This document shows, piece after piece, positions 1 through 17,469 of a DNA stretch of 64,000 nt (its first letter is position 1; each line of letters opens with the position of its first letter). Under the pieces are notes generated by a model. The model was not told the origin of the DNA and did no database searches. It was given only the letters and a program-made list of their open reading frames with translations. The stretch covers positions 10,681,684-10,745,683 of the forward strand of contig JAMKCF010000019.1 in NCBI GenBank assembly GCA_023634235.1. The letters run 5' to 3'. A program made the position numbers and the translations under genes. The DNA is from Pisaster brevispinus (Eukaryota; Echinodermata; Asteroidea; Forcipulatida; Asteriidae).

Positions 1-33
1 GTTACAGAGGGGTTTGAATTGTCTAAATCCTAC

Positions 34-3000
34 CTTTGGTTTTAGCTTCCAGGATTTTGTCTAACTCGGCTTCCTTGGCCATGGCCTGCTCACTAATCTT
101 AGGTGCATTCTCAAATGTGATGATAATGATGCTCATGTTATCGCGGCTTCCCTGAGGACAAAATGAACAGAGTCACACTTATCAGTCACAGACATTGCTG
201 GATATGCAAACTAACGTCTACTCAGAAGTGTGCAAAGCTGTCTTTCATGCTAATGGGACGAACTTAAGAGAGGCAGAGTTCTGCATCTATTGATAATCTC
301 TAATATTTGACCAGGTTTCTCCACATATGCAATTTGCAAAACCTTTTCTCTCTTTTCTTTTCTCTCTTTTTGTTTTTTGGTATTTTGGGGGGCCTTCAAA
401 TCAAATTTACACAAATTATCCAAGATAGAGCCATTTAGGATGCCCCAAATTGTACAGTAGGGGGTTCTCAAAGCAAAGATTAACTAAATGAGTACACCTC
501 AAGCTCATTATTAACAATGGTGTTTAATATTCATTACATAACCGACAATCTTGACAATAGATCAGATCAATCATGTACCCATCCATAACCAGCTTCGTTA
601 AATGTTTGTTCTATGTTTATAACATAAATACATGTATAAACACATTCCTGAGACAAAAGTGAAAACAGTGTCAGCTATAACAATACACATGCCAAGTATT
701 TTTCGTATGCATGTAACAAAATTGAGCATCTACAATGCATCTTTAAAATTAACCCGTGAAGTCCCAAAACCTTCTATAAAATTCAATTGCCAAAGTGAAG
801 GATTCAGAAGGATTGCAGAGCCAGTACATGTAGGTCCAACTGGGTAAGACAGTCCAATCATACATTGTAGGCTAACAAAATAAATAAAATTGTTAAATTG
901 GTGATTTCTTTTTGGGGAGGGGGGGGGGGGGGAAGAAAAATAATAATTTAAATCTATAGAAATTAGTTTTTAATTTGTTTTAAACCATTTTTTACCGCTT
1001 CTCTTCAATTGTATGCCCACAGCGTGCGTGGAACAATGTTTTGCACAACAAACATGCAGAAAATTGGGCAGGCTTAAACAATGTCATTAAATCATGTCAT
1101 TTTCGTTGCTGGGATTATTAAAAAAAAGAAATTTAAAAAAGCCTACCTGCCTACCCTATTTTTTTCTGGCCTGTTACGCCAACATAAAACTTTAATTTTT
1201 AGGCCTTAGCCAAGTTCAATTGATGTAGAGTGATGTTTTACATGTACAGTAGAAGACATTGGAGGATTTAGGCTCATTTGGTGCTCAAAATGTGGCACAG
1301 TGTACACCCCCCCCCCACCCCCGCCCATATAGAAGGATTGCACATGACGTCAGTGGCCGCCATCTTTGATAACAAACAATGGAAAAGTGCAGGCGTGTAC
1401 GCGCTGCGCGCGACTCTCAGCCAATGATTGCCTTTCATGCGTGCACGTTTCATCAACGATGGCGGCCAATGCACAATGATGCAAGGGGTCTATTGGGTCT
1501 TCATTGTGTGCTTGGAATCTCAGGAGTTCTTTAGAGGATTGTAAGGGGGTAATGCTGTACAAGGAGGATAATAGTGTGTTAAAGTATAGTACATCAGTCA
1601 TGGCATACATGTACAGGTAGTGTATGCACACGCTAGCCAAACCACAGTCTGTCAAGGTTTATCCTATCGAAATACTAGTTTATGATCGCGTCCCAACTTT
1701 CAAAAGGGAACAACTATTTGGTTTTTACATTTTCCCGATTGAATTCTAGTTGGCACTTCAATACCTTCAAAATAAATATTTACAAGTAATCAGAACATAA
1801 ATAGGGTTATGATGGGCATACGTCTTATCATGTCACTGTGTAATCATCGAAGCCTGGTTCCAACTTAACCCCAATATGAAATTCCTGGCGCAGACAAACC
1901 ACTTGCCCCAGTTTCCAATTGTGGTGCAACGTGCAGTGTAAGTTACCACGCTTTATTGCAATTCATAGCAGAATTGAGCAATGCAAATAAATACACAATG
2001 GGAGTGAGTTTATAATAACAGATAATCAATCGACTGTGATTGGAATGTACAGTGTACAAATCATTCATACCAATAAGCCACTTGCAAGTTAGATTTGAAT
2101 AATGTCTGGTAGAATGATTTGCTTAGTCACAAAGATACTGCTCATAATTTGAATTCCTCAGACTATAGAGACAGTTTCCATGTCATTTGGTTCCGGGCAA
2201 GCTTTTGTATGGTTACATAAGAGCCAGTGAACACCCATACACAATTCTGAATGATTGTATGGCACAGTGGTACCAGGATTTGCTCATCTGGAGTTTCCTA
2301 TACAAAAGCTTGATCCAAACCATTTGACATCTATGCAACTGTCGCTGTAGTCTGAAGAATTTAAGTTTAAGTAGTAACTTGTGACTAAGCAAGTCATTGT
2401 ACCAGACTTGATTCAAATCAAACTCGCAAATAGTTTATTAAACAATATTGGTACTTGAATGATTAGTATAAAAAAAAACTAGCTTTTTTTTTCGACGACA
2501 AAATGTTGTCTTGGCTGTACCAATAATTTATTGCTACAGTGAAATTGAAAAGATGACAATTATGGTTAAGTACCTGTACAATCAAAGCAATTGCCACAGT
2601 TTTATGACCAGCTTTCTGCTGGCACACTGTACATATTTTTATGGTATTAAATTATTAGGTTTTGAGATTCTATTCTCATGCAGTGATTGGTGATCTATAC
2701 AAAGAGCATTTAAACTTAAAAGTAAGGTCATAGATTGGTTTTTATCAACGTAATAATGCTGATTTATAGGCCAAATTATCAGTAAAGACTCAATAAAAGT
2801 CAATATTTCAGCTGAATACAGTGTTAATTTGTTGAGCAAAAATGGCCAAAACAAATGTCTCCATATTTTTATCAAGAACATGGAATCCATCCATGTTTAG
2901 CGAAGTAACAGCAGGTATTAACTGCATCTCTGGCCCTTTAACACAATTAGCATAGTATAAAAGTCTCCACGGTGTGGAGTACCAACCTTGCATAGACACG

Positions 3001-3826
3001 TGTCCACCACCATGTTACAGACTTCCTTCAGGTTGTCCGTCAGTTCAAGACGTGACCGCACAAAGTGACAGACCTCTTCATTGCTCATCACATCCCAGAT
3101 TCCATCACAAGCTAGCACAATAAATTCATCATCCCTACTTCGTGGTATTACTTTAATATCTGGCTCGGGGGACACAAGTTGCTCCGTTGAGCCCATTCCT
3201 ACGTTATTTTTATATTCAAAGTCTCCGAGGGCCCTCGATACAGCTAATGAACCATTGACTCGTTGGATCATAACAGTTCCGCCAGCCTTCTCGATACGAT
3301 TCTTTTCATTTTGCTTGCTTGGTTTATGATCCTCCGTGGAGAAACACACTCCTCCGGCGCGACTTAACACGGCGCGAGAATCTCCACAATTAGCAAAGAA
3401 AATATCTTTAGGCGACACGATAGCACCTATGGCCGTCGATCCGCTCTTGTCGTTATCCCGCGCCAAAATATCGCGCATCTTCTTGTCAATACTGAGAAAG
3501 CCAGTCCGCAATCCTGATTTCACACTTTCTTCCGTCGGTTGGAAGTTTGGGCCGGGTTTTTCATTCCCTTTGAAGTCCTTATTTGAGGTAACTTCCTCCA
3601 GTAAATTTTTGGAGCAATACTTAGCAACCTTAGAACCCGCATGACCGTCGTAGACGGCGAAAAATGACCAGTCTTTGAGGCCGAAAGGCAAACCTATGAC
3701 AGCTGTGTGAGCGTCCTCCATTTCAACTCGCCAGCCTTGCATGCTACACAGAGCAAATCGTAATCCGTTACCGCACCCTACTTCATTCTCCTTCTCCATC
3801 TTGGGCTTGTCTAGAAATGCCCCCAT
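34..3826 (-). CDS. PPM1: PPM1A/PPM1B-type protein phosphatase 2C (5' part; continues beyond the left edge)
   Basis: A metal-dependent Ser/Thr phosphatase of the PP2C family; relatives dephosphorylate stress-kinase, SMAD and AMPK-type substrates in cytosol and nucleus. The ATG exon is 3826-2987 (280 codons, phase 0). It is joined by a GT..AG intron to 151-34, which donates at 33 in phase 1, so the gene goes on past the window start. Seen in the protein: MGAF start with Gly2 (N-myristoylation expected from the family), the [12 protein letters not shown] motif with metal-binding Glu/Asp, [39 protein letters not shown], and GSRDNMS in the second exon. The splice restores VDTCLCK-GSRDNMS exactly as in PPM1A/B. 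The exon-2 tail ([10 protein letters not shown]) begins the C-terminal helical region of PPM1A/B. An acceptor-like CTACAG lies just upstream of the ATG (about 3844), so a 5' noncoding exon is likely. PPM1A and PPM1B cannot be told apart here. Confidence 0.95.
1344..1500. repeat. Dispersed repeat with 'aacaaacaatgg' and 'ctcagccaatga', copy 1
   Basis: 'ccatctttgataacaaacaa', 'cgcgctgcgc', 'actctcagccaatgat' and 'gcaaggggtcta'. Related copies at 35.80-35.94 and 61.72-61.85 kb. Confidence 0.6.
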
Positions 3827-4579
3827 GCTTACACCTTCTCCTCTGTAGTCACTCGCCTTACTGTTCTACCGCATCAATGTTTTTCTGCAACCAGCAACTG
3901 AAGCAACTGCCTGGTAAGTTTAGAGCCACACTGTAATCATTGTGACCGAACTGATGTAAAAACCCTGTCCATTACTCACACTTGTCTTGACTCTATATGC
4001 TGTGACACTCTGCACCAGATGAGGTCATTGGTCTAAAACGTTCACGCATGGATCTGTGACAGGAAGAACAATATCAAACAATTAAAATAGAATAATGCCA
4101 CCTCTTACATATCAAGAACGCACACTGATCTTACGTCACTTCCTATGTGAGAGGCTGCACAAGGTCACACCTTACAATCAAATCAAACATCACCCCCCCA
4201 AAAAAAAAAACAGAGAAAGCAATCGTCGTTAGGGGTCAAATGAGCAATGTTTAAAAAGGTCGATCTTTTTTTCCGAAATTGTTTGATCCATCCACCCACC
4301 CCAAATTTTTAATTCTAAATATTGGCTGACTATTTAATACACCCTTTACACTGATTGTTCTCCCAGCTCAGGACTTTTCCCATAGCTTTTTCTGGCTTCC
4401 ACATGCAACTATTTTAGTTGAAACCGAAGAAAAAAACCCTCGCCATCTTGCCATTGGGAGCGGAGATCAGCATTCTAAACAAGGTTGACCGTTAACAATG
4501 GAACTGCACAGACAGTTCTTCTATTATTTGAAACTGAATTTCGATTTTCAGCTATAAATTTCTTTCGACCCACCCATAG

Positions 4580-4745
4580 TGTTAGCCAGATGGGTGTCTT
4601 TTGGACACCCTGTTTCAAATTTGGACACCTGTTTTATCTGTCAATTACATGTATTGTACATGTAAGTGAACAATTTGAAGACCCAGTCTTTAAATTTCCA
4701 GCAAATTTGGACACCCTTTTACCAAATCCTGGCTGAAACCTTGGT
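4580..4745. repeat. 'tttggacaccctgtttta' repeat, copy 1
   Basis: Begins near 'gtgtcttttggacaccctg' and ends 'cccttttaccaaatcctggc'. Other copies at 43.63-43.79 and 48.55-48.70 kb. Confidence 0.7.
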
Positions 4746-6194
4746 CACACCCACCCATAATTTTGAAAGAAAGATCAACATTTTAAAACATTGATTATTC
4801 TGAATTGCCCCTTACACCAATAACTGTTCATGTACATGTAGACAAATAATTATAATGTCAAGATTTTGATGATATCTCCTATTTCATACTTGTTTTCAAA
4901 ATCACGATGAAAACCACACTATGACTGACCTCCAAGAGATTCAATCTGGGGGTGGTTTTTTTTGCAAAACCTATAACTTTGTTTTTTATATACCAACTTC
5001 CTACATTGCTTTTTTCAGAACAAAATGCTATGCAAGCTCAAGCATTACATCAACATATTTGTTTGCAAGACAAATTGTTTCCAACATTCTAGCTTCACCA
5101 GGTGAACAAAGAGTACAATCAATTTACGGATCACAAACAGACAAATGAAACCCAAGTCCCTTTTTGAACCTCAAGGTGAAAATAATCCAGGGTGTTGTCT
5201 GTTTAGTTTGATAGTCTCCTGGCTTGGGTTTAAACCTACAGGGGTATCTTGTAAAAACAAACAAAGATATTGTGTTTGAGTGGGTTACAAAGTTGAATTT
5301 CTCCAAGGTACACACTACCCACATGACAGTATTCTGTCAGTCTTCAAAATACACGCCACTGGCAATAAATGGATACTTTTCCAGCTGGGCTGTTAACAAA
5401 ACTATTTTTTTTTAACTTTGATTGCAATTATTTATGTGTAAATGAACCGGATCTGATTTCATTTACAACCTTGCTTTTTTTCAATCAAGACATTTTAGAT
5501 ATCGAATACAGGAAAGAATACATGTATTTAATAGTTGTCATTAGAACATATTTCATCAACATTGATTTTGTGTGTGAAAACTGTTTTGTTCTATTTTGTT
5601 TTTGGTCAAAAATTATTAATGGACTCACGTTTTGACTCCAGTATAAAAAAATTTCAAAGGCAGCAGTCTTTCTAAAAGGCCAAACATGGTTTTTTTTGTT
5701 CCGACATTCTATTCAATATTCAGTTTCTTGTGAACTTGTGTTTCGAAATGTTAAAGCTATCAACTTTACATCTCACTATCAAGGCATTTTTAAGTATCTT
5801 AGTGTTCAACATTTTTGGGGGAAAAATGCCATTTTCTTTTTCAAAACGCATTTAATGTAACAGTATGCACTGTACATTTTAGTGTTAATGGTTTGTCTTT
5901 AAATTAAAAATACATCATAATTTGTTACTAAATGTTAGCATTCAGTGCACACAAAACATGTTCAGTATTTAGCTATTTATTGCTACATGTAGACGAAATT
6001 GTTCCCTGCATTTGAGAATTGCATTAGCCAGAAACACATAAAAAATAGTTCTAAACTCGATATCAACTCAGGATTGTGATTAATCCATCGATACCAGCCT
6101 GGAGAACATGTGAAATAACTGCGCACACAATAGACCACAGATAGACAACGAAGCGTAAGATTTATGACAATAATAATAATTCAGGAGACTATTC

Positions 6195-6440
6195 ATCTTT
6201 ACTCGCAGATCTGAAAAGCCGAATGACAAAGGATGCAGCTACATGTACAATGTGGTCGAGCCACAGACGTAGGCCTACATGTATGTAACTTGGCATCTCC
6301 ATATGACCATGGAGCACAGCCAGAGATCAAATGTGTCGATTTTTTCCGGAGGGCCTGGAAAAAAACCTTTGTGGCACATATTGAACCAGGAATCGAACCA
6401 GGGCCACAGTGGTGAGAGGGCAAGCACTTTACGCACAAGC
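6195..6440 (-). repeat. SINE-like element, family D
   Basis: Minus strand: 'cactgtggccctggttcgatt' (B-box-like), then 'ctggctgtgctccatggtc'; diverged copy of the elements at 36.3 and 57.7 kb. Confidence 0.55.
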
Positions 6441-8254
6441 CACCTACACATGTACATCATGTTTTGTACATGTTTATGTATGCCACCCAAGATCATTACC
6501 AAATTTTACATTACCAATTTTTACGGCCTACTTGTCGACTTTGTTGTGAAGATGTCCGATTTGACAAGACTACTAGCTTGTTTCACCACAAGTTTTAAGA
6601 TAAGATGTGTTTGTACAGGTCATTATTTATAAAGGAAACTTTTGGTGAATACAGGGTGAGGACCAAGGGTGTGAAATCCATTCATACATCAATTAAACAC
6701 GGGAAATAAAACCTACAGAAAAACGCATACAATCGCCAACTTTACGTTTTCAAACCGGAACACATTGGACACAAAAGGCTTTTGCAACGTTTGCAACATT
6801 CAGCGAACGTTCTAGAGGAGGTGTTACTGTATCACAGCAAACTTTTGGAAAAAATGGAAAAGAGCAGTGATAATTCCGAGAAAATTAGATTAATCAGACC
6901 TGTAAACCTCAAGCTTATTTAACATAAATTGTGATAAATTTAATAAATTGTGAGAAAATAGAATTAGCTGATTGCAAACTGCTTACCAACCAAAAGGACC
7001 TACATATAGATGGTATAAATGCAACAAATAGTTAGTGGCCCGATTTTTTGTAATTTTTTTTCTTTTTTCAAAATTGTGGGTGGGTGGGTCACAAGAATTA
7101 ACTGAAAATCAAAATTCAGTTAACGAAAAAAAACCACCAAAATCCATACAAATTAACAAACCAAAAAGAACAAGACAAAGTACCCAGCTGGCCAAGACCG
7201 TCAATTTAATTCCTGATTAAACTACAAAGTTGTTTGTTTAAGCCAGAAAAAAACATTGAAAACTACTGATGTTGGAGACTTTTTAAAGGCATTACTTTGT
7301 TCTTCAGTGTAGGGATTATATTATGAAGCCATTCAATATTTAAAAAATCGAAATTTGGGTTGGGTGGATGGGTCAAAACAATTTCAAAGACTATTCTGAA
7401 TGGTCCCTAAGCACTAAATATTTAAGTATTAATAAAAATGGTTTAAATAGTTTATTTTAAAGTGCAGACGACAAAGCACTGCCCAACACATGGAATAGTC
7501 ATTACTGCACAAAGATTGGTCAAACAAATTGAAGCAAATGTGTGCAAAGCTTTTGAATTGACCCCTTGCATTACGCACAGTTACTAACACACACCTATCC
7601 TGACTCCCATTGTGTTTAACATGCTTACAAAGGTATTGCCCCCAATGGTGGAAATGGTGGACGCGCATTTTGCGGAGGCGAGTCCGTGTTTGCAATGGGA
7701 CAATGTTGCGTGATGCACATTAAACGCTGGTGCAAATGGTTGCGATAGTGGAACACACCCCTGATGACCGGATCCAATGGCAAGGGCAAATTGCATACAC
7801 TCGAAAAAACATGTATATTATTGGAACGACTTCTTCTGGAGGGCACGATTCAAGTTTTTCACTTCATGGTACCAATTTCATTCAGCTATCTATCTCTCTA
7901 GCGTTATGCTTGATAGAGTCAGATGGGCACACCTTGTTGAGTCATCACCATAATGATCATGACGGCAGCCCCCGTTGAAGGAAAAACACCACAGTTTTTT
8001 TTTTAATGAACCTAAGAAATTATAATAATTAATAACATTAATTTTTTTCAACCCCCCCCCCCAATATTAAGTGAGGGTTTAACCATTTTTAGTTGAATAA
8101 GTACTAGCAAGACACTTCTTTTTAACAAAACTGAAGTAACTGAAATTCTTTAATTTTGTGACACTTAAAATTTTAATTTAACAAATCCAACAGCCCAAGC
8201 GCCAATACAGGATAGTGATTAGGAATCATTACATGTGAAGAAATTTTCAGTTTT

Positions 8255-8425
8255 TAGATGCGAAGGGAAAACCCCAGTGGGGAAACCCCACGAGATCAGG
8301 TTGGGACTGAAAACCCGACCCACAAGCAAGGCTCCAGTCTAGTCTCGGGCGAGATTCAAACTGGGGTTCACAGACATGACACAGACCAGAGGTGAAAGGG
8401 GAGGCCAACAAACCTAAAAAGTAAC
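8255..8425 (-). repeat. SINE-like element, family C
   Basis: Minus strand: 'tggcctcccctttcacctctgg', 'agtttgaatctcgcc', 'tttcagtcccaacctgat', 'ggggtttccccactgg'. Related copies lie at 15.6 and 55.2 kb. Confidence 0.6.
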
Positions 8426-9080
8426 GTAACACTAAGTTAGTGACTAACAATAACAGTTTAAATTAACATTACAGTTTGTCAATGAAATTATACAATAAAA
8501 AGATCAAAATATATCACAGCAGCACGGTTTTTTATGACAGAGTAATTTCACCTTGCTTCTTTTGAGTGAGTTAGGTGAGTAGCTTGACTGGTAAACGGTG
8601 TTAAATTATGAGCATTTCATTCAAGTGCATTTTTGCATGGCCTTTTTTAGGGGCGTTTTTAATTTATGAACCCAGTCGTTATGGAGACATGGACGAGGAT
8701 TGAGGAGGGAGTTAATATCTAACGAAGGAACAGATATCGTAAATATTGTGTGTAGCCTCGGGAAGGCAAAAAGATTTTAACACTTCGGTCGGTCTCTAAC
8801 GGCTCGGCTAGGCCAGATTATGAGTTTTCATAATGCCCTGCACTGCATGCACAAAAACGCATCGATTGGCATCCATGCTTTAACGCTATCATTTTTTTCA
8901 GTTCTTGCGCTACATTTGTAAAATTGTCTTATTCGTGCGACCAAAAATATAACTAATACAGTTGATAATGCTACACAAATCCAACTCCTCGTATTGCTAG
9001 GTAGTCATCATCATGCACGTGTTTTCTCCCAAACAATTGAATGACATGAACGACAAAAATGTGTAATAATTACCACTTAC

Positions 9081-9170
9081 ACCAAGCTTGTAGTCGGGAC
9101 CGTCGAATACAAATCTACACATAAATAACGACATGAACGATCATCGTTTCGGTGAACTGGCTAAAACCGT
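9081..9170 (-). other. Candidate 5' noncoding exon of the PPM1-type gene
   Basis: On the minus strand a strong donor (GTAAGT, 9080-9075) follows a short non-repetitive stretch. The PPM1 ATG exon has a CTACAG acceptor at about 3844. Vertebrate PPM1A/B genes carry their start codon in a large second exon behind an untranslated exon, so this pairing is plausible. It would create a 5.2-kb first intron. The 5' limit is a guess based on the promoter-like motifs just upstream. No transcript evidence is available. Confidence 0.4.
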
Positions 9171-9255
9171 TTTCTATTGGTTGTTATTATTCTCTCAGAC
9201 GATGCAATTGGTCCAAATTCATCACGTGATATGGATGGTGAGCATTACGTCATGT
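9171..9255 (-). promoter_or_regulatory. Candidate promoter of the PPM1-type gene: two CCAAT boxes, E-box, CRE-like site
   Basis: Read on the minus strand, this short stretch holds two CCAAT motifs (ATTGG on the plus strand at 9176-9180 and 9207-9211), a CACGTG E-box at 9223-9228 and a CRE/ATF-like TACGTCA at 9246-9252. All lie within 80 bp and directly upstream of a strong minus-strand donor. The clustering fits a TATA-less housekeeping promoter. Function is inferred only. Confidence 0.35.
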
Positions 9256-10049
9256 TCTATTTTAAGGACTTGAAATTATTAGTGGATCGGAAAGGGCAGG
9301 TTTAAGCCGGTGCGCGCTTACAGTTGTGTGGAGCAAATGAATTGATGGACAACTCCCTTGTAGTATTTAGGACATTTTTTAATTTCCTTCTTCCTTGTCT
9401 GAGTGTGATACTGTGCGGACTTTTTAATGATGACATCATCACACTTCACATAATTAATTAACTACGTGAAGAAAACACACCTCAATAATTTGCTCAATAT
9501 AAAGTTCAATCATCTTACTTCTTTAATTGCGCAGAAAGTTTTAAACTCTTCAAAAAAAAAACCTCTACCATAATGGCTGACTCCGTAGACATCGAAGATA
9601 GAGCCATACTCACTCATGGCTGAGATATACAATCCCACAAACCAGTGATTTACACACACACACACAACCAGTCCGGTGCACACATACGCCCGATATGTGG
9701 CAGACTCGGGTGCTGGACTGCCCCCCCCCCCCCCCAATGTTCCCATACGTTAACGCAACCTTTTCCTCTTGTACCCAACCCCCTGAGATTCCCAGAGCAC
9801 AATGAAGACACAACAGGAGGGGGTACACCATGCCACACATCGAGCACCAAATGGTGCAACAACCTGTTCCATCATCTTTCTCGGCATCCATCTGATCCTT
9901 AGTTTCTTGACTTGTGGAAACAGTAGGCCTACTAATGCAGTGATGACGACTTTTCATGAATTGTGGCTGTTTTTGTTCGGCTCTTTTTCTTCTCTAGTGC
10001 CGAGGATACTGTTCCTAAAAACTCTTTGAAGTCTAAATTAGAATCCAGT

Positions 10050-10199
10050 GGGCTCGATTTCACATTAGAGCTAAAATTGATCTTAACTGCAAATTTATTG
10101 CTAAGCAAAATGAGATTTTCACAATACAAATCACTATAGTAATACTGAAAATGTATCTATAAGATGAATCTTAAGTGCTTTGTGAAATCAGGCCATGGG

Positions 10200-10200
<1 letters not shown>
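10050..10200. repeat. 'ggctcgatttcacat' fold-back repeat, copy 1
   Basis: GGGCTCGATTTCACATTAGAG ... AAGTGCTTTGTGAAATCAGG; inverted ends and interior shared with 16872-17030. Confidence 0.65.
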
Positions 10201-14640
<4,440 letters not shown>

Positions 14641-14748
14641 TAAACAAGAGAAATATAAGTATATAAACTACTATTTTTGTTGTGGTATTCAGTCGACGTA
14701 ACGTTTCTTATTCACGTACTTTCAGAGTGCCGTCTTCTCTGCTCAACG

Positions 14749-17469
14749 ATGTCAACAAATAAAGACCACCCTACATGCTGGTGTAACATGTACCAAGCGT
14801 TGCTACTAACTGCTGCAGCTATGCTGTTCACATGTGCACTCGTTGCCTCTTCGCCACCAGACAGTGCCAAACCAAAATCGAAGTTCCATGATCCAGATGT
14901 AGTCAGAAACAAAGAGTAGGTATTATTTAAGTGATCATTTTCAGTGGATATCAGTGTTTTCTACGGTGGCAAAAAATTCGCAGCAGACGAAGGTTCTATC
15001 AAAATCCTTCGTCCAAAAAAAAGAAAAGAAATTAAAATATTTGCTTAAACTCTAATGAACTTATTGTGCACAAGGGTAAATCATTAATTGATCAATGAAT
15101 TAATTAATTATTCTGTTAATATCTTACAGTCACGTCAAGGAACATCTCGATGAATTGACAGGATCCAGCAAACAAGAAAAAGACATGAACGACGAAGAAC
15201 TAGAATTCCATTACTTCAAGTAAGTCTGTCATTGATTTTATTCAAAACCATGCCTACAATCATGGGGGGGGGGGGGGGGGTAACAAAAAACTACACAAAA
15301 CAGCTCCAGAGTCGAAATTTACCAGATTCTGGTCTGAAATTACACGGTCCGGGTTCATGGGGGGGGGCGGGGCCAGACCCATTTCTGGGTCAATATGACC
15401 CGGAATGTGTCAAAAACGCCCAGAATGATGAGTCAAACTGACACAGACGATCCGAGCTAAAAACCCATTTTAACTGGTTTCCGGTCAGCCTGACCCAGAA
15501 ACGGATCAGACAACCTTGGACCCGGGTCAATATTATACCTGGAGTTTCTAGAGTATACTCGCTGAAAATGTTATGTTGGTATATATATATATATATTCTA
15601 CTGAATTTTGATTGGGGCATTCGGGTTGGCTCAGTGGTTTCCCCCCAGCCTTTCACCTCTTTAGATCTCGTTAGAATCACGCCTCGGACCAAAGCCTCGT
15701 GTGGACTGGGTTTTCAGTCCCTACCTGATTGCGTGGGATTTTCCTATAGTGGTTTCCTCACCCGTCTAAAACCGAGGTTTCATCAACAACTTTTCTTCAC
15801 AGGTATCTTCAGGCCTGCAGGTCACAGTGCAAGGAACTTCTGAGGGTTCCTTACTTTCACCATATTAAAACATTTTGCGAACGTTTTAGAAGAACACTTG
15901 TTACGGATTCACCGAGGAAATTGAAACGAAGGCCTCCGTCTAATTCTGTCTGGAAGCAATGCATTCGAAGAGTGGTTTATATTAAATTTCTAGCTCATTG
16001 GCAAAACAGGAACAATATTTGATGAAATTATTTACTTTATGTGTGCAGATTGCACGATTTCGATAACAACACTAAGTTAGACGGTCTGGAGATACTGGCT
16101 GCTATTTCTCACGCCATGGGTTACGAAGCAGATAAGAGTAAAAACGCAGATGCTGCTGCCGAAGACCGGAATATATACTACGCAGGTAAAACATATATCG
16201 GTGTCGAGTAACACATTGTTCAGTGTCTTGTACAAACTTATAAGATTGTTGGATTTAAAGATAGAAATGCCACACGAAATTTAATTCAGTCGGCATTTGA
16301 CTGACCTTATAAAACAGCCACATTTAGATGTTGTTGCTTTGTATAATATATACGGGACAATTTGGCAAGTTCTACATCCAAGATGCAGCTGCGAATAGAG
16401 TGACGTAAGGGGGGGGGGGTGATATACGTGCCCCCCCCCCCCCGCCGGTGTCCCCACTCGAAATCTGGACTTTTGAGACTAAAAATTACCAGAATAAAAT
16501 ACACTTTGTAATCCTTTTGTGATGTAGTAATCAGGGATGTGATAGGCTGTTGAAAAAACCCTGAACTGTGAGCGCAAAGCGTGAAAGCTTGCGAGGGTGA
16601 AAACTTGCGAGGGTGAAAACTTGCGAGGGTGAAAACTTGCGAGGGTGAAAACTTGCGAGGGTGAAAACTTGCGAGGGTGAAAACTTGCGAGGGTGAAAAC
16701 TTGCGAGGGTGAAAAATTGCGAGCTCGAAGCCTACTTACATACATTTATCTTTTGCTTTAAAAGCCCTAATCTGCACTCTGGGGCATTCTATTTGGTTTT
16801 ATCGTCATGTTTTTTATGGTAATAATAAAAAAAATAAAAAAATAAATAAAAAAAACCCCGCTTACAATGTACAGGGCTCGATTTCACATAGAGTTAAGAT
16901 TGATCTTAACTCCAAATCACTCCTAATTGCTAAGCAAAGTGTGATGTCACAGTACAAATCACTATGGTAATACTGACAACTCATCTTAAGATGAATCTTA
17001 GTGCTTTGTGAAATCAACCCCTGGGCCTATATTTGTTTACCTCCTTGTCAGATTATCTTTAACAAAAATAGTAAATGGCATAACAGGAGCGCTGAAAACG
17101 AGCTCGTATAAAAAGAAAAAGAAAAATGGAAACTACGGTTTTAATTGTCCAGAAATGCGTCCTAGAAAAAATGGTGCACCCCCCTTCAGCCCCCGAAAAT
17201 TTTACCTTAGTTTCGTCGCTGAGTTCACATAAAACAAATGACAATGTTTAAGGAATCTAGTCTGTCATCCACATTGAGTCACCTGATTGGAAATCCATTA
17301 ACTATTCTATAATTATTTTTGGGGTGCCATTTTATTTCCAGCAATGATTGACCAAGTTCTATCAGAAGATGATTTCAACAACGACGGTTATTTGACGTAT
17401 CTCGAGTACGTACTGGCTAGGAGACGGGAACAACGAAACACAGCTGAAGAAGCACCAAGTAAAAAATAA
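14749..17469 (+). CDS. MCFD2: MCFD2-like secreted EF-hand protein
   Basis: Four exons: 14749-14915, 15130-15219, 16049-16185, 17342-17469, with consensus GT..AG borders and phases 2, 2, 1. The ATG at 14749 gives 173 aa. The ATG at 14788 gives 160 aa and begins directly with a signal-peptide-like stretch (MYQALLLTAAAMLFTCALV), so the later start may be the real one. The mature part reads HDPDVVRNKDHVKEHLDEL, then LEFHYFKLHDFDNN, the arrangement of MCFD2, the luminal partner of the LMAN1/ERGIC-53 cargo receptor that exports glycoproteins from the ER. Two EF-hand loops are visible: DFDNNTKLDGLE and DFNNDGYLTYLE. The length is close to human MCFD2. The Lys-rich tail (APSKK) is not typical of MCFD2, so CGREF1-like or a lineage paralogue is the alternative. 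It is a single isolated gene on the plus strand. Confidence 0.9.
15612..15790 (+). repeat. SINE-like element, family C, in MCFD2-like intron 2
   Basis: 'ggttggctcagtggttt', 'gcctttcacctcttta', 'gtgtggactgggttttcagtcc', 'ctacctgattgcgtgg' in order. Confidence 0.65.
16581..16724. repeat. 16-bp minisatellite, about nine copies
   Basis: Unit GTGAAAACTTGCGAGG repeated head to tail with few changes, inside intron 3 of the MCFD2-like gene. The open minus frame across it (FSPSQVFTLASFHPRK repeats) is a by-product. Confidence 0.9.
16872..17030. repeat. 'ggctcgatttcacat' fold-back repeat, copy 2
   Basis: Same order of motifs as the copy at 10.05 kb (GATTGATCTTAACT, CAGTACAAATCACTATGG, GCTTTGTGAAATCA). 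Lies in the last intron of the MCFD2-like gene. Confidence 0.65.

Larger units (their letters stand above)
3845..9080. other. Spacer/probable first intron of PPM1 with dispersed repeats; no gene recognised
   Basis: No exon with conserved coding was recognised. Contents: a repeat with 'tttggacaccc' motifs (about 4580-4745), a tRNA-headed SINE-like relic on the minus strand (about 6195-6440), a repeat copy around 7560-7780 shared with 22.27-22.44 kb, and a second SINE-like relic (about 8255-8425). The open frames seen here are short and repeat-derived. Confidence 0.6.
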
